A stretch of DNA of 64,000 nt, taken from the NCBI GenBank assembly GCA_001429555.1, contig LMSR01000001.1, positions 304,687 through 368,686 on the forward strand. Direction: 5' to 3'. This stretch comes from Nocardioides sp. Soil797 (lineage in GTDB: Bacteria; Actinomycetota; Actinomycetes; Propionibacteriales; Nocardioidaceae). This document shows positions 9,078 through 17,566 of the stretch, one piece after another. A program made the position numbers and the translations under genes. Positions within the stretch are counted from its first letter, which is position 1. The number at the start of each line of letters is the position of its first letter. Under the pieces are notes generated by a model that had not been told where the DNA came from, did not search any database, and was given only the letters and a program-made list of their open reading frames with translations.

Positions 9078-9839
9078 ATGAGCAACCGCGTCGCACTCGT
9101 CACCGGAAGTGCCCAGGGCATCGGCAAGGGCATCGCCGCCACGCTCGGCAAGGACGGCTTCCGTGTCGTCGTGGCCGACATGAACCTGCCAGTGGCCGAG
9201 GAGACCGCCAAGGAGATCACCGCCGCCGGTGGTGAGGCGATCGCCGTCGAGATCAACGTGACCTCCCTCGACTCGGTCAAGGCCGCGGTTGCTGCCGTGG
9301 AAGCACAGTTCGGCCCGATCGAGGTCATCGTGAACAACGCCGGCTGGGACGACTTCATGCCGTTCGTTAAGACCGACGAGGAGTTCTGGGACAAGATCCT
9401 CGACATCAACTACAAGGGTGCGCTGCGCGTCATCCACACCGTCGTGCCCGGCATGATGGAGCGCGGCTTCGGTCGGGTCATCAACATCGGCTCCGACGCC
9501 GGTCGGGTCGGCTCGTCGATGGAGGCCGTCTACTCCGGCGCCAAGGGCGGCATCATCGCCTTCACCAAGACCCTGGCCCGTGAGGTGGCCCGCAAGGGTG
9601 TCACCGCGAACACGGTCTGCCCCGGCCCGACCGACACCCCGGCGCTGCGCAAGTTCGCCGACGGCGCCGGCGGTGGCGACGCCGAGAAGGTGATCTCCGG
9701 CATGACCGGCGCGGTCCCGATGAAGCGCCTGGGCACCCCTGAGGACATCGGCCCCGCAGTCTCGTTCTTCGCTTCTGACGGCGCCGGCTTCGTCACCGGC
9801 CAGACACTTTCGGTCAGCGGCGGCCTCACCATGGCCTGA
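9078..9839 (+). CDS. SDR resembling 2-hydroxycyclohexanecarbonyl-CoA dehydrogenase (BadH-like)
   Basis: Classical SDR of 253 aa: TGSAQGIG near residue 9, ADMN (NAD-type acid), NNAGWDDFMPF near 90, catalytic YSGAK near 153, and a C-terminus TGQTLSVSGGLTM. The NNAGW, GSSMEAVYSGAKGG and SVSGGLTM stretches match what I recall of Rhodopseudomonas BadH, which oxidises 2-hydroxycyclohexanecarbonyl-CoA to the 2-oxo compound. A BadI-like ring hydrolase is encoded at 51696-52490, so both steps of that ring-opening route may be present. The RBS AAGGAGAG lies well before the ATG. Confidence 0.8.
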   Translation: MSNRVALVTGSAQGIGKGIAATLGKDGFRVVVADMNLPVAEETAKEITAAGGEAIAVEINVTSLDSVKAAVAAVEAQFGPIEVIVNNAGWDDFMPFVKTDEEFWDKILDINYKGALRVIHTVVPGMMERGFGRVINIGSDAGRVGSSMEAVYSGAKGGIIAFTKTLAREVARKGVTANTVCPGPTDTPALRKFADGAGGGDAEKVISGMTGAVPMKRLGTPEDIGPAVSFFASDGAGFVTGQTLSVSGGLTMA

Positions 9840-9889
9840 GGGTCTCGGGCCTCCGCCCGTCCCGCCCGTCACCCGCCAGTCGTCACTCC

Positions 9890-9970
9890 GTCACGATCGT
9901 GCACTTGCGGAGTTCTGACAGCAGATCCGCTCCAGAACCCGTCACAACTCTGCAGGTGCGAGCTTCTGGC
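9890..9970. repeat. 51-bp-period palindromic array A (2 copies)
   Basis: Two 30-bp units at 9890-9919 and 9941-9970, 51 bp apart. The family form is GTCACAA-N4-GCACGTGC-N4-TTGTGAC, an imperfect palindrome; here the core is GCACTTGC in the first unit and GCAGGTGC in the second. They lie between the BadH-like SDR and the APH kinase, same strand as both. The second copy ends 30 bp before the kinase start. Confidence 0.75.
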
Positions 9971-10000
9971 ACGAGACCGTTGACAACAGAGGAGCTCGCC

Positions 10001-11065
10001 GTGGACACCACCACTGACACCGTCGCAGGTCTTTCGCAGGCGCGCCTCGCGGAGGCGATGCGTGCCTCCGGGGCAGCGAGCTCCGACGCAGTCCTCGACT
10101 CATTCTCGGCCCGGCCGATCGGCAATGGGCTGATGGCCGACACCCTCCTCCTCGACCTGACCTGGCGGGGCGAGGGTGTCGGCCCCACCTCCGCGGTTGC
10201 GAAGGTGCCGTCGACCGACGAGGCCGCGGCCCGCACCGCCGCATCCCTCGGTGCCTATGAGCGCGAGGCCAGCTTCTACGTCGAGTTCGTGGGCGAGAGC
10301 GAGATCGACGTCCCCCGACTTCTCGGCGTGATCCCGTCTGACGCCGGCGCCCCTACCCTGCTGCTCGAGGACCTCTCAGCGCTCTCGGCGCGCGACCAGC
10401 TCGAGCCGGTCGGCCTCGACGTGGTCGAGCAGATGCGTGCCCAGCTCGCCGCGTTGCAGGCACCGTTCTGGGAGAGCGACCGCCTGGCCGCGACGCCGTG
10501 GCTGCACCGGCGACTCGGCGTACCCATTCCCGGCATCGCCGAGCGGATGCGTACGTCGTGGGACGCGACCCGCTCCTACCTGGCCGACGAGTACGACGAC
10601 GCGGAGCGCGCGCAGATCGACCGATTCGTCGTCGGAGCCGACCGATGGGCACAGGGCATCGGTGGGCCGGTCAGCCTGGTCCACCACGACTACCGCATCG
10701 ACAACATGCTCTTCGGGCCCGACCGGGTGGTCGTGCTCGACTGGCAGACGGTCGGCCTGGGCGCCCCCATGTTCGACCTCGCCTATGCGTTGGCGACCTC
10801 GTTGTCACCCGAGACCCGGGCGCAGGTCGAGCGGGACGTCGTCCGCACCCATGTCGCCGATCTGGCCGCGCGCGGTGTCGACTTCGACGAGGACCTCGCC
10901 TGGCGCTGCTATCGCGAGGCTTCGTTTGCCACGATGCTGATGCTGGTGCCGCCGACGGGTAGCGTCAAGCGCACCGATCGCGGCGACCAGGTCTTCCGTG
11001 ATCTGCTGCGTCGAGGCGCGCGGATCGCCCTCGACCTCGACGCCGACGAGTTCCTGCCCCGCTGA
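10001..11065 (+). CDS. aminoglycoside-phosphotransferase-fold kinase
   Basis: Small-molecule kinase of the APH/choline kinase fold (354 aa). Brenner motif HHDYRIDN near residue 228 (catalytic Asp and Mg-binding Asn) and the metal aspartate in VVLDWQTVG; LLLEDLS marks the ATP-site hinge. The start is GTG at 10001 with AGAGGAG seven bases upstream; the frame is open further upstream but runs through a repeat. Family members next to acyl-CoA dehydrogenases (LvaA in levulinate degradation, the ACAD10/11 kinase domain) phosphorylate 4-hydroxyacyl-CoAs. That role is inferred here from context, not from antibiotic-resistance signatures. Confidence 0.85.
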   Translation: MDTTTDTVAGLSQARLAEAMRASGAASSDAVLDSFSARPIGNGLMADTLLLDLTWRGEGVGPTSAVAKVPSTDEAAARTAASLGAYEREASFYVEFVGESEIDVPRLLGVIPSDAGAPTLLLEDLSALSARDQLEPVGLDVVEQMRAQLAALQAPFWESDRLAATPWLHRRLGVPIPGIAERMRTSWDATRSYLADEYDDAERAQIDRFVVGADRWAQGIGGPVSLVHHDYRIDNMLFGPDRVVVLDWQTVGLGAPMFDLAYALATSLSPETRAQVERDVVRTHVADLAARGVDFDEDLAWRCYREASFATMLMLVPPTGSVKRTDRGDQVFRDLLRRGARIALDLDADEFLPR

Positions 11066-11091
11066 CTGCGTCGTCAGTTTCGCTGCCCGGG

Positions 11092-11223
11092 GTCGCAAGT
11101 CCGCACGTGCGTGATGGTGACGTCGTACGGGCGGGATCCGGGGTCGCAAGTCCGCACGTGCGTGATGGTGACGGCGTGCGGGCAGGATCCGGGGTCGCAA
11201 GTCCGCACGTGCGTGGTGGTGTC
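11092..11223. repeat. 51-bp-period palindromic array B (3 copies)
   Basis: Units at 11092-11121, 11143-11172 and 11194-11223, period exactly 51. All three carry the core GCACGTGC and left arm GTCGCAA. The 21-bp spacers are alike and both contain GGATCCGGG. The array begins 26 bp after the kinase stop and precedes the broken nuclease-like gene. Confidence 0.8.
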
Positions 11224-11311
11224 CAGGTCTGTGCAGCCCGGTGGGACGAAGGTCCGGGCGAGCCTGTGGATGACGCGAGCAGGGCACGCGATTTCGAGGC
11301 ATCCTTCGGGG

Positions 11312-12254
11312 ATGACCTCAATGGCGGTAGTTGACGGAGCGGATCTCGACACGCGTCGTCCGTTCACGCGTGCCGACGCCATTGCCGCGGGAATCCCGCC
11401 CAAGCAACTGCGTGGCTCGCTGTTCCGCCGCATCTTCCGCGGCGTCTACGTCGATGCCAGGGTCCCGGCCAGTCCACAACTGCGCGCCGAAGCTGGCCCT
11501 GACCCTGTTCCCACCGGGCGCGTTCCTGAGCCACACGTCCGCGGCGCGACTGTACGACGTTCCGATGCCGACGCTTCCGGATGAGCACGTGAGTGTTCTC
11601 CATGCCGGCGAGCGCCGGCCACGTCCGGGTCTTGTCTGTCACGTGGCCTCCGAGGTTCTGGTGGTTGAGCGCGGCGGCATCAGGGCATCGAGCCCGGCTC
11701 AAATGTTCGTGGAACTGACCTCGGTCCTTGGGCTGGTCGACCTGGTCGTGGTCGGCGACAACCTGGTGCGTACCGGCAGGCTCTCGCTCGATGAACTCGT
11801 CGAGTTCTGTCGGGTCACGCGGCTGCCGGGGCGTTCTGCAGCCCGAGCTGCAGCGTTCTTGGTTCGTGAGGGAGTCGACTCTCCGATGGAGACACGGCTG
11901 CGCCTGCTCATCGTGCTGGCCGGACTTCCCGAGCCACAGGTCAATTGTGTTCTTCGAGCCTTCGACGGGGACGTGCTGAGAAAGTACGACCTGAGCTACC
12001 CGGAGTCCCGAGTGATCGTCGAGTACGACGGCCGGCACCACATCGAACGGGTCGAGCAGTGGGAGTCCGATCCGGAGCGGCGAGAAGCCATCGACGACGA
12101 CGGTTGGCGCATCCTCGTGTGCGTCGCGGCTGACATCTACCGGCGACCCGAGCGCACACTGCGACGGATCTTCGGCCTGCTCGTGGCTCGTGGGCACCCC
12201 GGTCTCCCGCCGCGACTCCGTGACGACTGGCGCCCGCACTTCCCCGGTCACTGA
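11312..12254 (+). pseudogene. AbiEi/DUF559 nuclease-like protein, frameshifted
   Basis: Two overlapping frames each hold half of one familiar protein. The first (from ATG 11312 or 11321) gives an AbiEi-like winged-helix start, FTRADAIAAGI then RIFRGVYVDA, and stops near 11584. The second, shifted frame continues with FPPGAFLSHTSAARLY and ends with a DUF559 Vsr-like endonuclease domain (RVIVEYDGRHH, ERREAIDDDGWRILV). Removing one C at about 11487 restores a continuous reading of LRAKLALTLF. So there is a one-base insertion near 11484-11490, or a sequencing error. Such proteins are common in actinobacteria and of unknown role. The gene is bracketed by repeat arrays B and C. Confidence 0.8.
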
Positions 12255-12276
12255 TCCCGGCGCCGGGTTCGGGGCG

Positions 12277-12563
12277 GTCAGAAGTCTGCAGGTGTGGGGC
12301 TGTGACGGCGCGCGCGACGGATCGGCGGTCAGAAGTCCGCAGGTGTGGGGTTGTGACGGTGACGCGTCGGTTTCGGCGGTCAGAAGTCTGCAGGTGTGGG
12401 GTTGTGACGGTGACGCGTCGGTTTCGGCGGCCGGAAGTCTGCAGGTGCGGGGTTGTGACGGTTCGCGGGGCGGTTTCCGGCGGCCGGAAGTCTGCAGGTG
12501 CGTGGTTGTGACGGCGCGCGGGACGGATCGGCGGTCAGAAGTCTGCAGGTGCGTGGTTGTGAC
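12277..12563. repeat. 51-bp-period palindromic array C (6 copies)
   Basis: Fills most of the 333-bp gap between convergent genes. Units start at 12277, 12328, 12379, 12430, 12483 and 12534: periods 51, 51, 51, 53, 51. Most cores are TGCAGGTG, and the right arms end TTGTGAC or CTGTGAC; left arms vary between GTCAGAA and GCCGGAA. The spacers fall into two alternating types, one with GACGGATCGGCG and one with GTCGGTTTCGGCG, showing local duplication. Nothing else was seen in the gap. Confidence 0.85.
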
Positions 12564-12587
12564 GGTGAGGGAGTGGATCCGAGCGGG

Positions 12588-13352
12588 CTACTGGCCGAGC
12601 AGGTGAGCGACGGTCTCCTCGCCGGCGCGGACGTGCCCACCCATCAGCTCGTAGGCACGGGCCGCGTCCTGCTCCGCGATCGCCTCGGTGATGACCAGGT
12701 GGGCCTGCCAGGTCTGCTCGCGGGCGGAGTGCTCGTGGAAGCGGGTGGCGCTGGAGCCGGTCATCAGGGCCTGGCGGCTGGCGTGCATGAAGGCCGACAG
12801 CAGTGCGTTGTGACTGGCGGTCGCCACCGCGACGTGCCAGGCGCTGCTGGCCTGGAGGTAGCCCTCGACCCGGTCGATGTTGGCTTCCATCGCGTCGTTC
12901 TGCTCCCGCATGACGACGAGCTGGTCGTCGGTACGACGGTGAGCGGCGAGCGCTGCACACCAGGGCTCGATGATCTCCCGGCTCTCGACCAGGGTGCGGG
13001 TGTCGGAGTTCCACCCCTGGGACTGGACGTAGAGGTCGATGGAGCCGACGAGGTCCTTCTCGGTGGGTCGCGAGACGATCGAGCCACCGCTGCGACCGGG
13101 CTTGGTGATCAGCAGTCCCTGCTGCTTGAGCACGCCTAGGCCTTCGCGGACCGTCGCCCGGCTGAGCTGACTCTGCTCGACCAGGACCCGCTCCGGTGGC
13201 AGCATCTCGCCGGTGGGGAACTCGCCGCTGAAGATCTTCTCGCGCACCATGTCGGCGAACAGTTCGGCCGGTTTCGGCACCCGGACCGGGGTGATCAGGC
13301 CTGTTCCGGACGCGCGCGTCGCGGAGGTGGTGGTGCCGGACTTGTCGCTCAC
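12588..13352 (-). CDS. FadR-family GntR transcriptional regulator (FCD type), second copy
   Basis: Paralogue of the regulator at 1620-2393 (254 aa). The HTH reads PPERVLVEQSQLSRATVREGL with wing KQQGLLITKPGRSGGS; the FCD domain carries AWHVAVATASHN and MGGHVRAGEE, the expected ligand/metal histidines. The start is GTG at 13352 with GGAGAAGGA upstream. It is divergent from the 13539 gene, and the intergenic region carries a perfect TGGTCTGACCA palindrome at 13477. It is one of two candidates for binding the operator family seen across the window. Confidence 0.92.
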   Translation of the reverse strand: MSDKSGTTTSATRASGTGLITPVRVPKPAELFADMVREKIFSGEFPTGEMLPPERVLVEQSQLSRATVREGLGVLKQQGLLITKPGRSGGSIVSRPTEKDLVGSIDLYVQSQGWNSDTRTLVESREIIEPWCAALAAHRRTDDQLVVMREQNDAMEANIDRVEGYLQASSAWHVAVATASHNALLSAFMHASRQALMTGSSATRFHEHSAREQTWQAHLVITEAIAEQDAARAYELMGGHVRAGEETVAHLLGQ

Positions 13353-13474
13353 GTGGTCCTTCTCCGAACTTCGAGGGTGCGCTCCGGGACGATACCCCGT
13401 CCAAGAGCGCCAGGGGTGGAGGTCCCTCCAGAACTTTCTTTCGGTCGCCCATTGCCGAATTGGCCAACAAGCCC

Positions 13475-13503
13475 TATGGTCTGACCAAAGTGATCCGCAT
13501 CAC
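13475..13503. promoter_or_regulatory. FadR-box palindrome TGGTCTGACCA with overlapping -10
   Basis: TGGTCTGACCA (13477-13487) is a perfect 11-bp palindrome and matches the inner part of the E. coli FadR box as I know it (TGGTCNGACCA). TATGGT (13475-13480) could serve as a -10 of the TANNNT type on the plus strand. A second small inverted repeat, GTGAT-CCGC-ATCAC, follows at 13490-13503. It lies between the regulator gene and the 13539 gene. Confidence 0.65.
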
Positions 13504-13538
13504 AACCCGAGTTCGTCGGGTCAACCACCGGAGGTCAG

Positions 13539-15938
13539 ATGTCCCAGGTCACCGAGCCCACACCGGCCGGCACTCCCGCAGGAAGTGACGATTTCGAGAA
13601 GGTGGGCCAAGGTCTCAATGTCTACGAGTCGGCCGCTGTGGTCGAGGGAGTCGTCCGCTGGCTCGAGACCCCGGAGGACGTGATCGCGTTTGCGGGCGAG
13701 GGTGACGTCAGCGACGTCGTGGTGCTCGCTCGGGGCGGCACCACCACCTTCCTGACGATGGCGCTCAATGCCGGGGTCAAGGGCGTGGTCACCCTGCAGG
13801 GCGCCCCCGAGAGCCACCTCGGCATCCTCTGTCGCGAGTACGGCATCCCGTGCGTCATGTCCGTCGCCTTCGACAAGGGTGTGCGCACCGTGCGTGGCGA
13901 GACCGTGCCGGCCGATGGTGTCCGTATCCGTCTCGACGTGTCCAGCCGACCGGAGGGCATCGTCAGTGTCGAGGCCGGTGCACCCGTGGACGACTCGCCC
14001 CCGAGTGAGGACGCGGCTCCGGCGATGTCACCCGAGCAGATGGCGCAGATCCAGGTGCTCCTGGAGAAGTTCACCGGAGTGGTGCCCCACGGCGTCGAGG
14101 GCGACAAGATCATGCAGGCGGAGATGGAGACTCGGGTCCTCCACGCCGACGACGACACCATGCACCGCGACCTCACCCTCCGGGAGGTCAACGAGGCGGT
14201 TCGCTACTACACATGGAACGAGTGGGACGCGCTCTCTGCTCGCGCCACCGAAGGTGAGTCCGGCCTGATCCCTCGGCAGGAGTACGAGGCGATGGGGATC
14301 ATGCAGTGCTGGTTCCGCCACCCCGACTGGTTGCGCGCCGTCGAGGACAAGATCGGCATCGACAAGGTCATCGAGATCGGCGCCCTCGGCCGCAACGAGA
14401 TCGGCACCAAGGTCAACATGTTGCACCTGTGGGCTCTCGCCACGGCTTCGAGTTTCGGCCGCGGCATCGCCCTCGAGCTGAACCTGCACGACCTCGACTA
14501 CAAGGCCGATCGGATCCGGGACTGCTTCGGCGTCGTCCGCCGCCTCTACAAGGGGCTGTGGAGTGACGGGCCGATGCTCAGCTCGATGCGCGACTACCGC
14601 GCCGAGATCCTCGATCGGTCCTGGGTGGACCGGTTCGCGGCGGATCGGATCTCGCTCGAGGACGCCGATGCCCGCTCGGCCTTCCAACGCTTCAACGGCG
14701 CCGCCGAGCTGATGGGCTTCCTGCTCTCGTTCGACAACCGCCTCGGCGTCGGCGACCACGGCCCCTACCCGCTCGAGGACGGCGGCTTCGTGCTGGTGCG
14801 CGACGTGTTCCTCAATGAGCCGGCCTACTCCTGGTGCGACACGGACTCCGGGCTGCCCTGGTCGGTGACCATTGCGATGTTCTTCCCTGCCGACGCTGAC
14901 ATCGACGTGCAGATGATGGACCTCTCGACGGTGTTCACGACTCCGGCCAACTACCTCCCGTTCGTCGAGGGCGTCGCGGTCTACGAACGCACGACGTGGG
15001 ATGCCCCGATGGACTCCGTGCGCTTGCTGGACCTCGACGACATGGCGAGGCTCCGCAGTCAGTGTGAAGACGCTTCCGCGGCGCTCTACGCCCGCATCGC
15101 GGCGATGAGCCAGCGGGAGAAGATCGAGGCCGGGGCGTTGACCTATACCGCCGGCTTCATGCTGCCGGTGGCCCGCGCCGCCGGGATGTACGACGAGCTG
15201 GTCGCCGAGCACGGTCTCCTCGAGACCCATCCCGCGGTGGCGGCCTGCTACGACACGATCGTCAGTGGTGTGGCCACCGAGATGATCCCGCGCCTGTTCC
15301 TGACCGGCTCCTGGGGCAACCCGGTGCCGGAAGACGCGGCCGACTCGATGGGTGACACGAGCGATGAGTTCGCCGTCCTGCATGCGCTCAAAGTCTGTGG
15401 CTTCGCCGACGAGGGGCGCATCGCCGCGCGGACGGGCCTCCCCGCCGACCGGATCGCGGCCGTGCTCGCGGGCACCGACGAGGCCGGCCACACCAAGAGC
15501 CGCTCCGGTCGCATCTCCGGCCACATGCTCACCCCGGCCGGGAAGTCACGCCACGTGCTGTTGCGCGGTGACAGTGTCGATCGCGAGGCGGCGGCCGTCG
15601 TCGCCTCGGCGTACGACGACTTCCTCGCCCCGAACCGGGCCTTCAAGCAGCTCACCACTGACGCCCAGATGAACGGTCTGGCCGGCGATGAGCTGATGTC
15701 GCGCCTGGATGCGATCCATACCGACGTCGGCACGGTGCTGGCCGAGGCGTCGGACTCCGGCCTGGCCTGGTTCTCGACGTACGACGCGCGCTTCAGCGAG
15801 GCACTCGAGCGGCTGCGTGGGGGAGACGTCGGCGCGCTGGCCAAGCCGATGAGCAACAGCTACCACGACGTGTGGATGGAGCTGCACGAAGACCTTCTGG
15901 CCACGCTCGGCCGGGAGCGCACGGACGAGGACGAGTAA
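13539..15938 (+). CDS. large protein with N-terminal PEP-utiliser-like domain, function unknown
   Basis: A 799-aa protein. Residues about 55-150 look like the swivelling phosphohistidine domain of PEP-utilising enzymes: GGTTTFLTMALNAG, then ESHLGILCREYGIPCV with a candidate catalytic His93. The domain sits at the N-terminus rather than after an ATP-grasp domain. The remaining 600 residues (with NEIGTKVNMLHLWALATA and WCDTDSGLPWSV) I do not recognise; no ATP-grasp or TIM-barrel motifs are evident. The gene follows a FadR-box operator and precedes the ferredoxin/P450 pair. It may be a phosphotransfer partner of the proteins at 21013 and 63045 (speculation), or a non-catalytic relative. Confidence 0.65.
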   Translation: MSQVTEPTPAGTPAGSDDFEKVGQGLNVYESAAVVEGVVRWLETPEDVIAFAGEGDVSDVVVLARGGTTTFLTMALNAGVKGVVTLQGAPESHLGILCREYGIPCVMSVAFDKGVRTVRGETVPADGVRIRLDVSSRPEGIVSVEAGAPVDDSPPSEDAAPAMSPEQMAQIQVLLEKFTGVVPHGVEGDKIMQAEMETRVLHADDDTMHRDLTLREVNEAVRYYTWNEWDALSARATEGESGLIPRQEYEAMGIMQCWFRHPDWLRAVEDKIGIDKVIEIGALGRNEIGTKVNMLHLWALATASSFGRGIALELNLHDLDYKADRIRDCFGVVRRLYKGLWSDGPMLSSMRDYRAEILDRSWVDRFAADRISLEDADARSAFQRFNGAAELMGFLLSFDNRLGVGDHGPYPLEDGGFVLVRDVFLNEPAYSWCDTDSGLPWSVTIAMFFPADADIDVQMMDLSTVFTTPANYLPFVEGVAVYERTTWDAPMDSVRLLDLDDMARLRSQCEDASAALYARIAAMSQREKIEAGALTYTAGFMLPVARAAGMYDELVAEHGLLETHPAVAACYDTIVSGVATEMIPRLFLTGSWGNPVPEDAADSMGDTSDEFAVLHALKVCGFADEGRIAARTGLPADRIAAVLAGTDEAGHTKSRSGRISGHMLTPAGKSRHVLLRGDSVDREAAAVVASAYDDFLAPNRAFKQLTTDAQMNGLAGDELMSRLDAIHTDVGTVLAEASDSGLAWFSTYDARFSEALERLRGGDVGALAKPMSNSYHDVWMELHEDLLATLGRERTDEDE

Positions 15939-15983
15939 AGCCTGCAACTGCGTGGGCGGCTGTCGGCGAGGTTCGGGTCGCGC

Positions 15984-16187
15984 TCAGCCAGACGAGTCTT
16001 CGACGAGGCTGAGCGCCCCGGACGGGCAGCTGGTGACCGCTCGGCGGATCAGGTCCTGCTCGCTCGCGGCGACATCCTCGCGGAGCAGGTCGAGGTCGCC
16101 GTCGTCGTTGATCTCGAAGTGGTCGGGCGAGATGGATTCGCACACGCCGAGGGAGTTGCAGCGGTCTCGGTCGACGACGATCTTCAT
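15984..16187 (-). CDS. ferredoxin, [3Fe-4S] type, P450-associated
   Basis: 67-aa electron carrier starting MKIVVDRDRC. Cysteine pattern C-x5-C (RCNSLGVCES) with a distant SCPSGAL gives three cluster cysteines, the actinobacterial [3Fe-4S] ferredoxin type that feeds electrons to cytochromes P450. ATG at 16187 with GGAGGA upstream. It is divergent from the P450 at 16352, sharing a 164-bp control region, and convergent with the 13539 gene. A ferredoxin reductase candidate is at 61816-63048. Confidence 0.92.
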   Translation of the reverse strand: MKIVVDRDRCNSLGVCESISPDHFEINDDGDLDLLREDVAASEQDLIRRAVTSCPSGALSLVEDSSG

Positions 16188-16351
16188 GGCAATCCTCCGT
16201 GGTTGGGGCCGGCTGTGGAGAAGTCTCCAGAGGCCTTCGCGGCCAGACCGTTTCAATGGTTGACATTTAACGATACAGCGCCCAATCTTGTTTGTGAAGG
16301 CGCGAAAGTGATCGCCGCCACACTCTTTCCGAGGAGCCGGAGGGCCCGAGA

Positions 16352-17566
16352 ATGACCATCTCCGAAGCACGACCCAAGGTCGACCTGATGAACCTGGACC
16401 TGTTCGTCTCCAACCAGGAGGACGCGGCGTTCGAGCGCCTTCGTGCAGAGGACCCGGTCCACTGGAACGAACCGTCCGACAACGGTCCCGGCTTCTGGGC
16501 GCTGACCAGGTACGCCGACGTGCGTGACGGCGCCTCGAACGCGACCCAGCTGTCGTCGGCCGCGGGCACCCAGATCGTCGACCGCAAGGTCGAGGGCAAG
16601 GGCGCCTCCAGTCTGCACAACATGGACGACCCCGAGCACGCCAAGCTGCGCAAGGTCTGCATCTCCCACCTGCGGGCCACCAAGGTCCGCCAGTGGCAGG
16701 ACGTCATCGACAGTTCGGTCACGCTGCTCCTCGACGAGGCCGAGGAGCAGGGCAGCTTCGACATGGTCGACCTCATCTCGGCCCGGCTCCCGATGCTGGT
16801 GCTCTCCCAGGTGATGGGCGTGCCCGAGGCGGACGCACCGAAGATGGTCGACTGGACCAACCGGCTCACGAGCTCCGATCCCGACCACACCGTCGCGGAG
16901 GCGGCGCTGACCGAGGCCCGCGAAGAGGTGATGTCCTACTTCGACCAGTTGACCGAACAGCGTCGGGCCGAGCCCCAGAACGACCTGATCAGCATCCTCG
17001 CCAACGGCCAGGTCGACGGCAGGCCTCTCACCCGCGAGGAGCTCGCCGCCTACTACATCGTGTTGGTGGCCGCCGGAAACGAGACCACCCGGCACACCCT
17101 CTCCGGCGGAGTGCTGGCACTGCACGAGCACCCCGGCACGTGGGAGCGGGTGGTGGCCGACGAGTCCCTGCTCAGCCCGATGGTCGACGAGATGCTGCGC
17201 TACGTCAGCGCGGTGGCGGCGATGCGGCGTACGGCGTCGGAGGACCTCGTCATCGGCGGCACGCAGATCGCCAAGGGCGACCGGGTTGTGCTCTGGTTCA
17301 ACTCCGCCAACCGCGACTCGGCGGTCTTCGACGACCCGCACACCTTCCGGCTCGACCGCGAGACCAACGAGCACCTCACCTTCGGCTGGGGCATCCACTT
17401 CTGCCTCGGGGCGCACCTCGCCCGCGCCGAGATCCGGGACTTCTTCGCCGAGGCCCGTCGGCGCAGGCTCCGCTTCGAGGTCACCGGTGAGCCGCAGCGG
17501 TTGCGGCACAACATCTTCCGCGGGTGGAGCTCGCTGCCGGTGACCGTCTCCCGAGTCGAGGGATGA
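16352..17566 (+). CDS. cytochrome P450
   Basis: Heme monooxygenase of 404 aa. Oxygen-activation helix I motif AAGNETTRH near residue 240, ExxR in DEMLRYVS near 283, and heme ligand cysteine in FGWGIHFCLGAHLAR near 352. General layout resembles actinobacterial carboxylic-acid or steroid hydroxylases, but the substrate cannot be read from sequence. The upstream region has TTGACA (16260-16265) with CAATCT 17 bp later as a possible promoter. Its stop overlaps the ALDH start (ATGA), so hydroxylation and aldehyde oxidation are probably coupled: methyl to alcohol to aldehyde to acid with the ADH/ALDH next door. Confidence 0.95.
   Translation: MTISEARPKVDLMNLDLFVSNQEDAAFERLRAEDPVHWNEPSDNGPGFWALTRYADVRDGASNATQLSSAAGTQIVDRKVEGKGASSLHNMDDPEHAKLRKVCISHLRATKVRQWQDVIDSSVTLLLDEAEEQGSFDMVDLISARLPMLVLSQVMGVPEADAPKMVDWTNRLTSSDPDHTVAEAALTEAREEVMSYFDQLTEQRRAEPQNDLISILANGQVDGRPLTREELAAYYIVLVAAGNETTRHTLSGGVLALHEHPGTWERVVADESLLSPMVDEMLRYVSAVAAMRRTASEDLVIGGTQIAKGDRVVLWFNSANRDSAVFDDPHTFRLDRETNEHLTFGWGIHFCLGAHLARAEIRDFFAEARRRRLRFEVTGEPQRLRHNIFRGWSSLPVTVSRVEG

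Noticed and set aside
9980..9985. TTGACA just before the first APH kinase
   Set aside because: It lies 15 bp before the start codon and next to the ribosome site, too close to act as a -35 for that gene.
10001..11065. Antibiotic (aminoglycoside) resistance gene
   Set aside because: Only the general APH fold is shared; context and sister genes point to metabolic kinases.
12277..12563. CRISPR-like look: 30-bp repeats with 21-bp spacers
   Set aside because: Repeats are degenerate, palindromic over their whole length and dispersed at eight loci in short runs; spacers are duplicates of each other and there are no cas genes in the window.
15939..15983. Possible extra copy of the 30-bp palindrome (CCTGCAACTGCGTGG)
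   Set aside because: Only the centre-right portion resembles the unit and both outer arms are unrecognisable; at best a remnant, so not counted.
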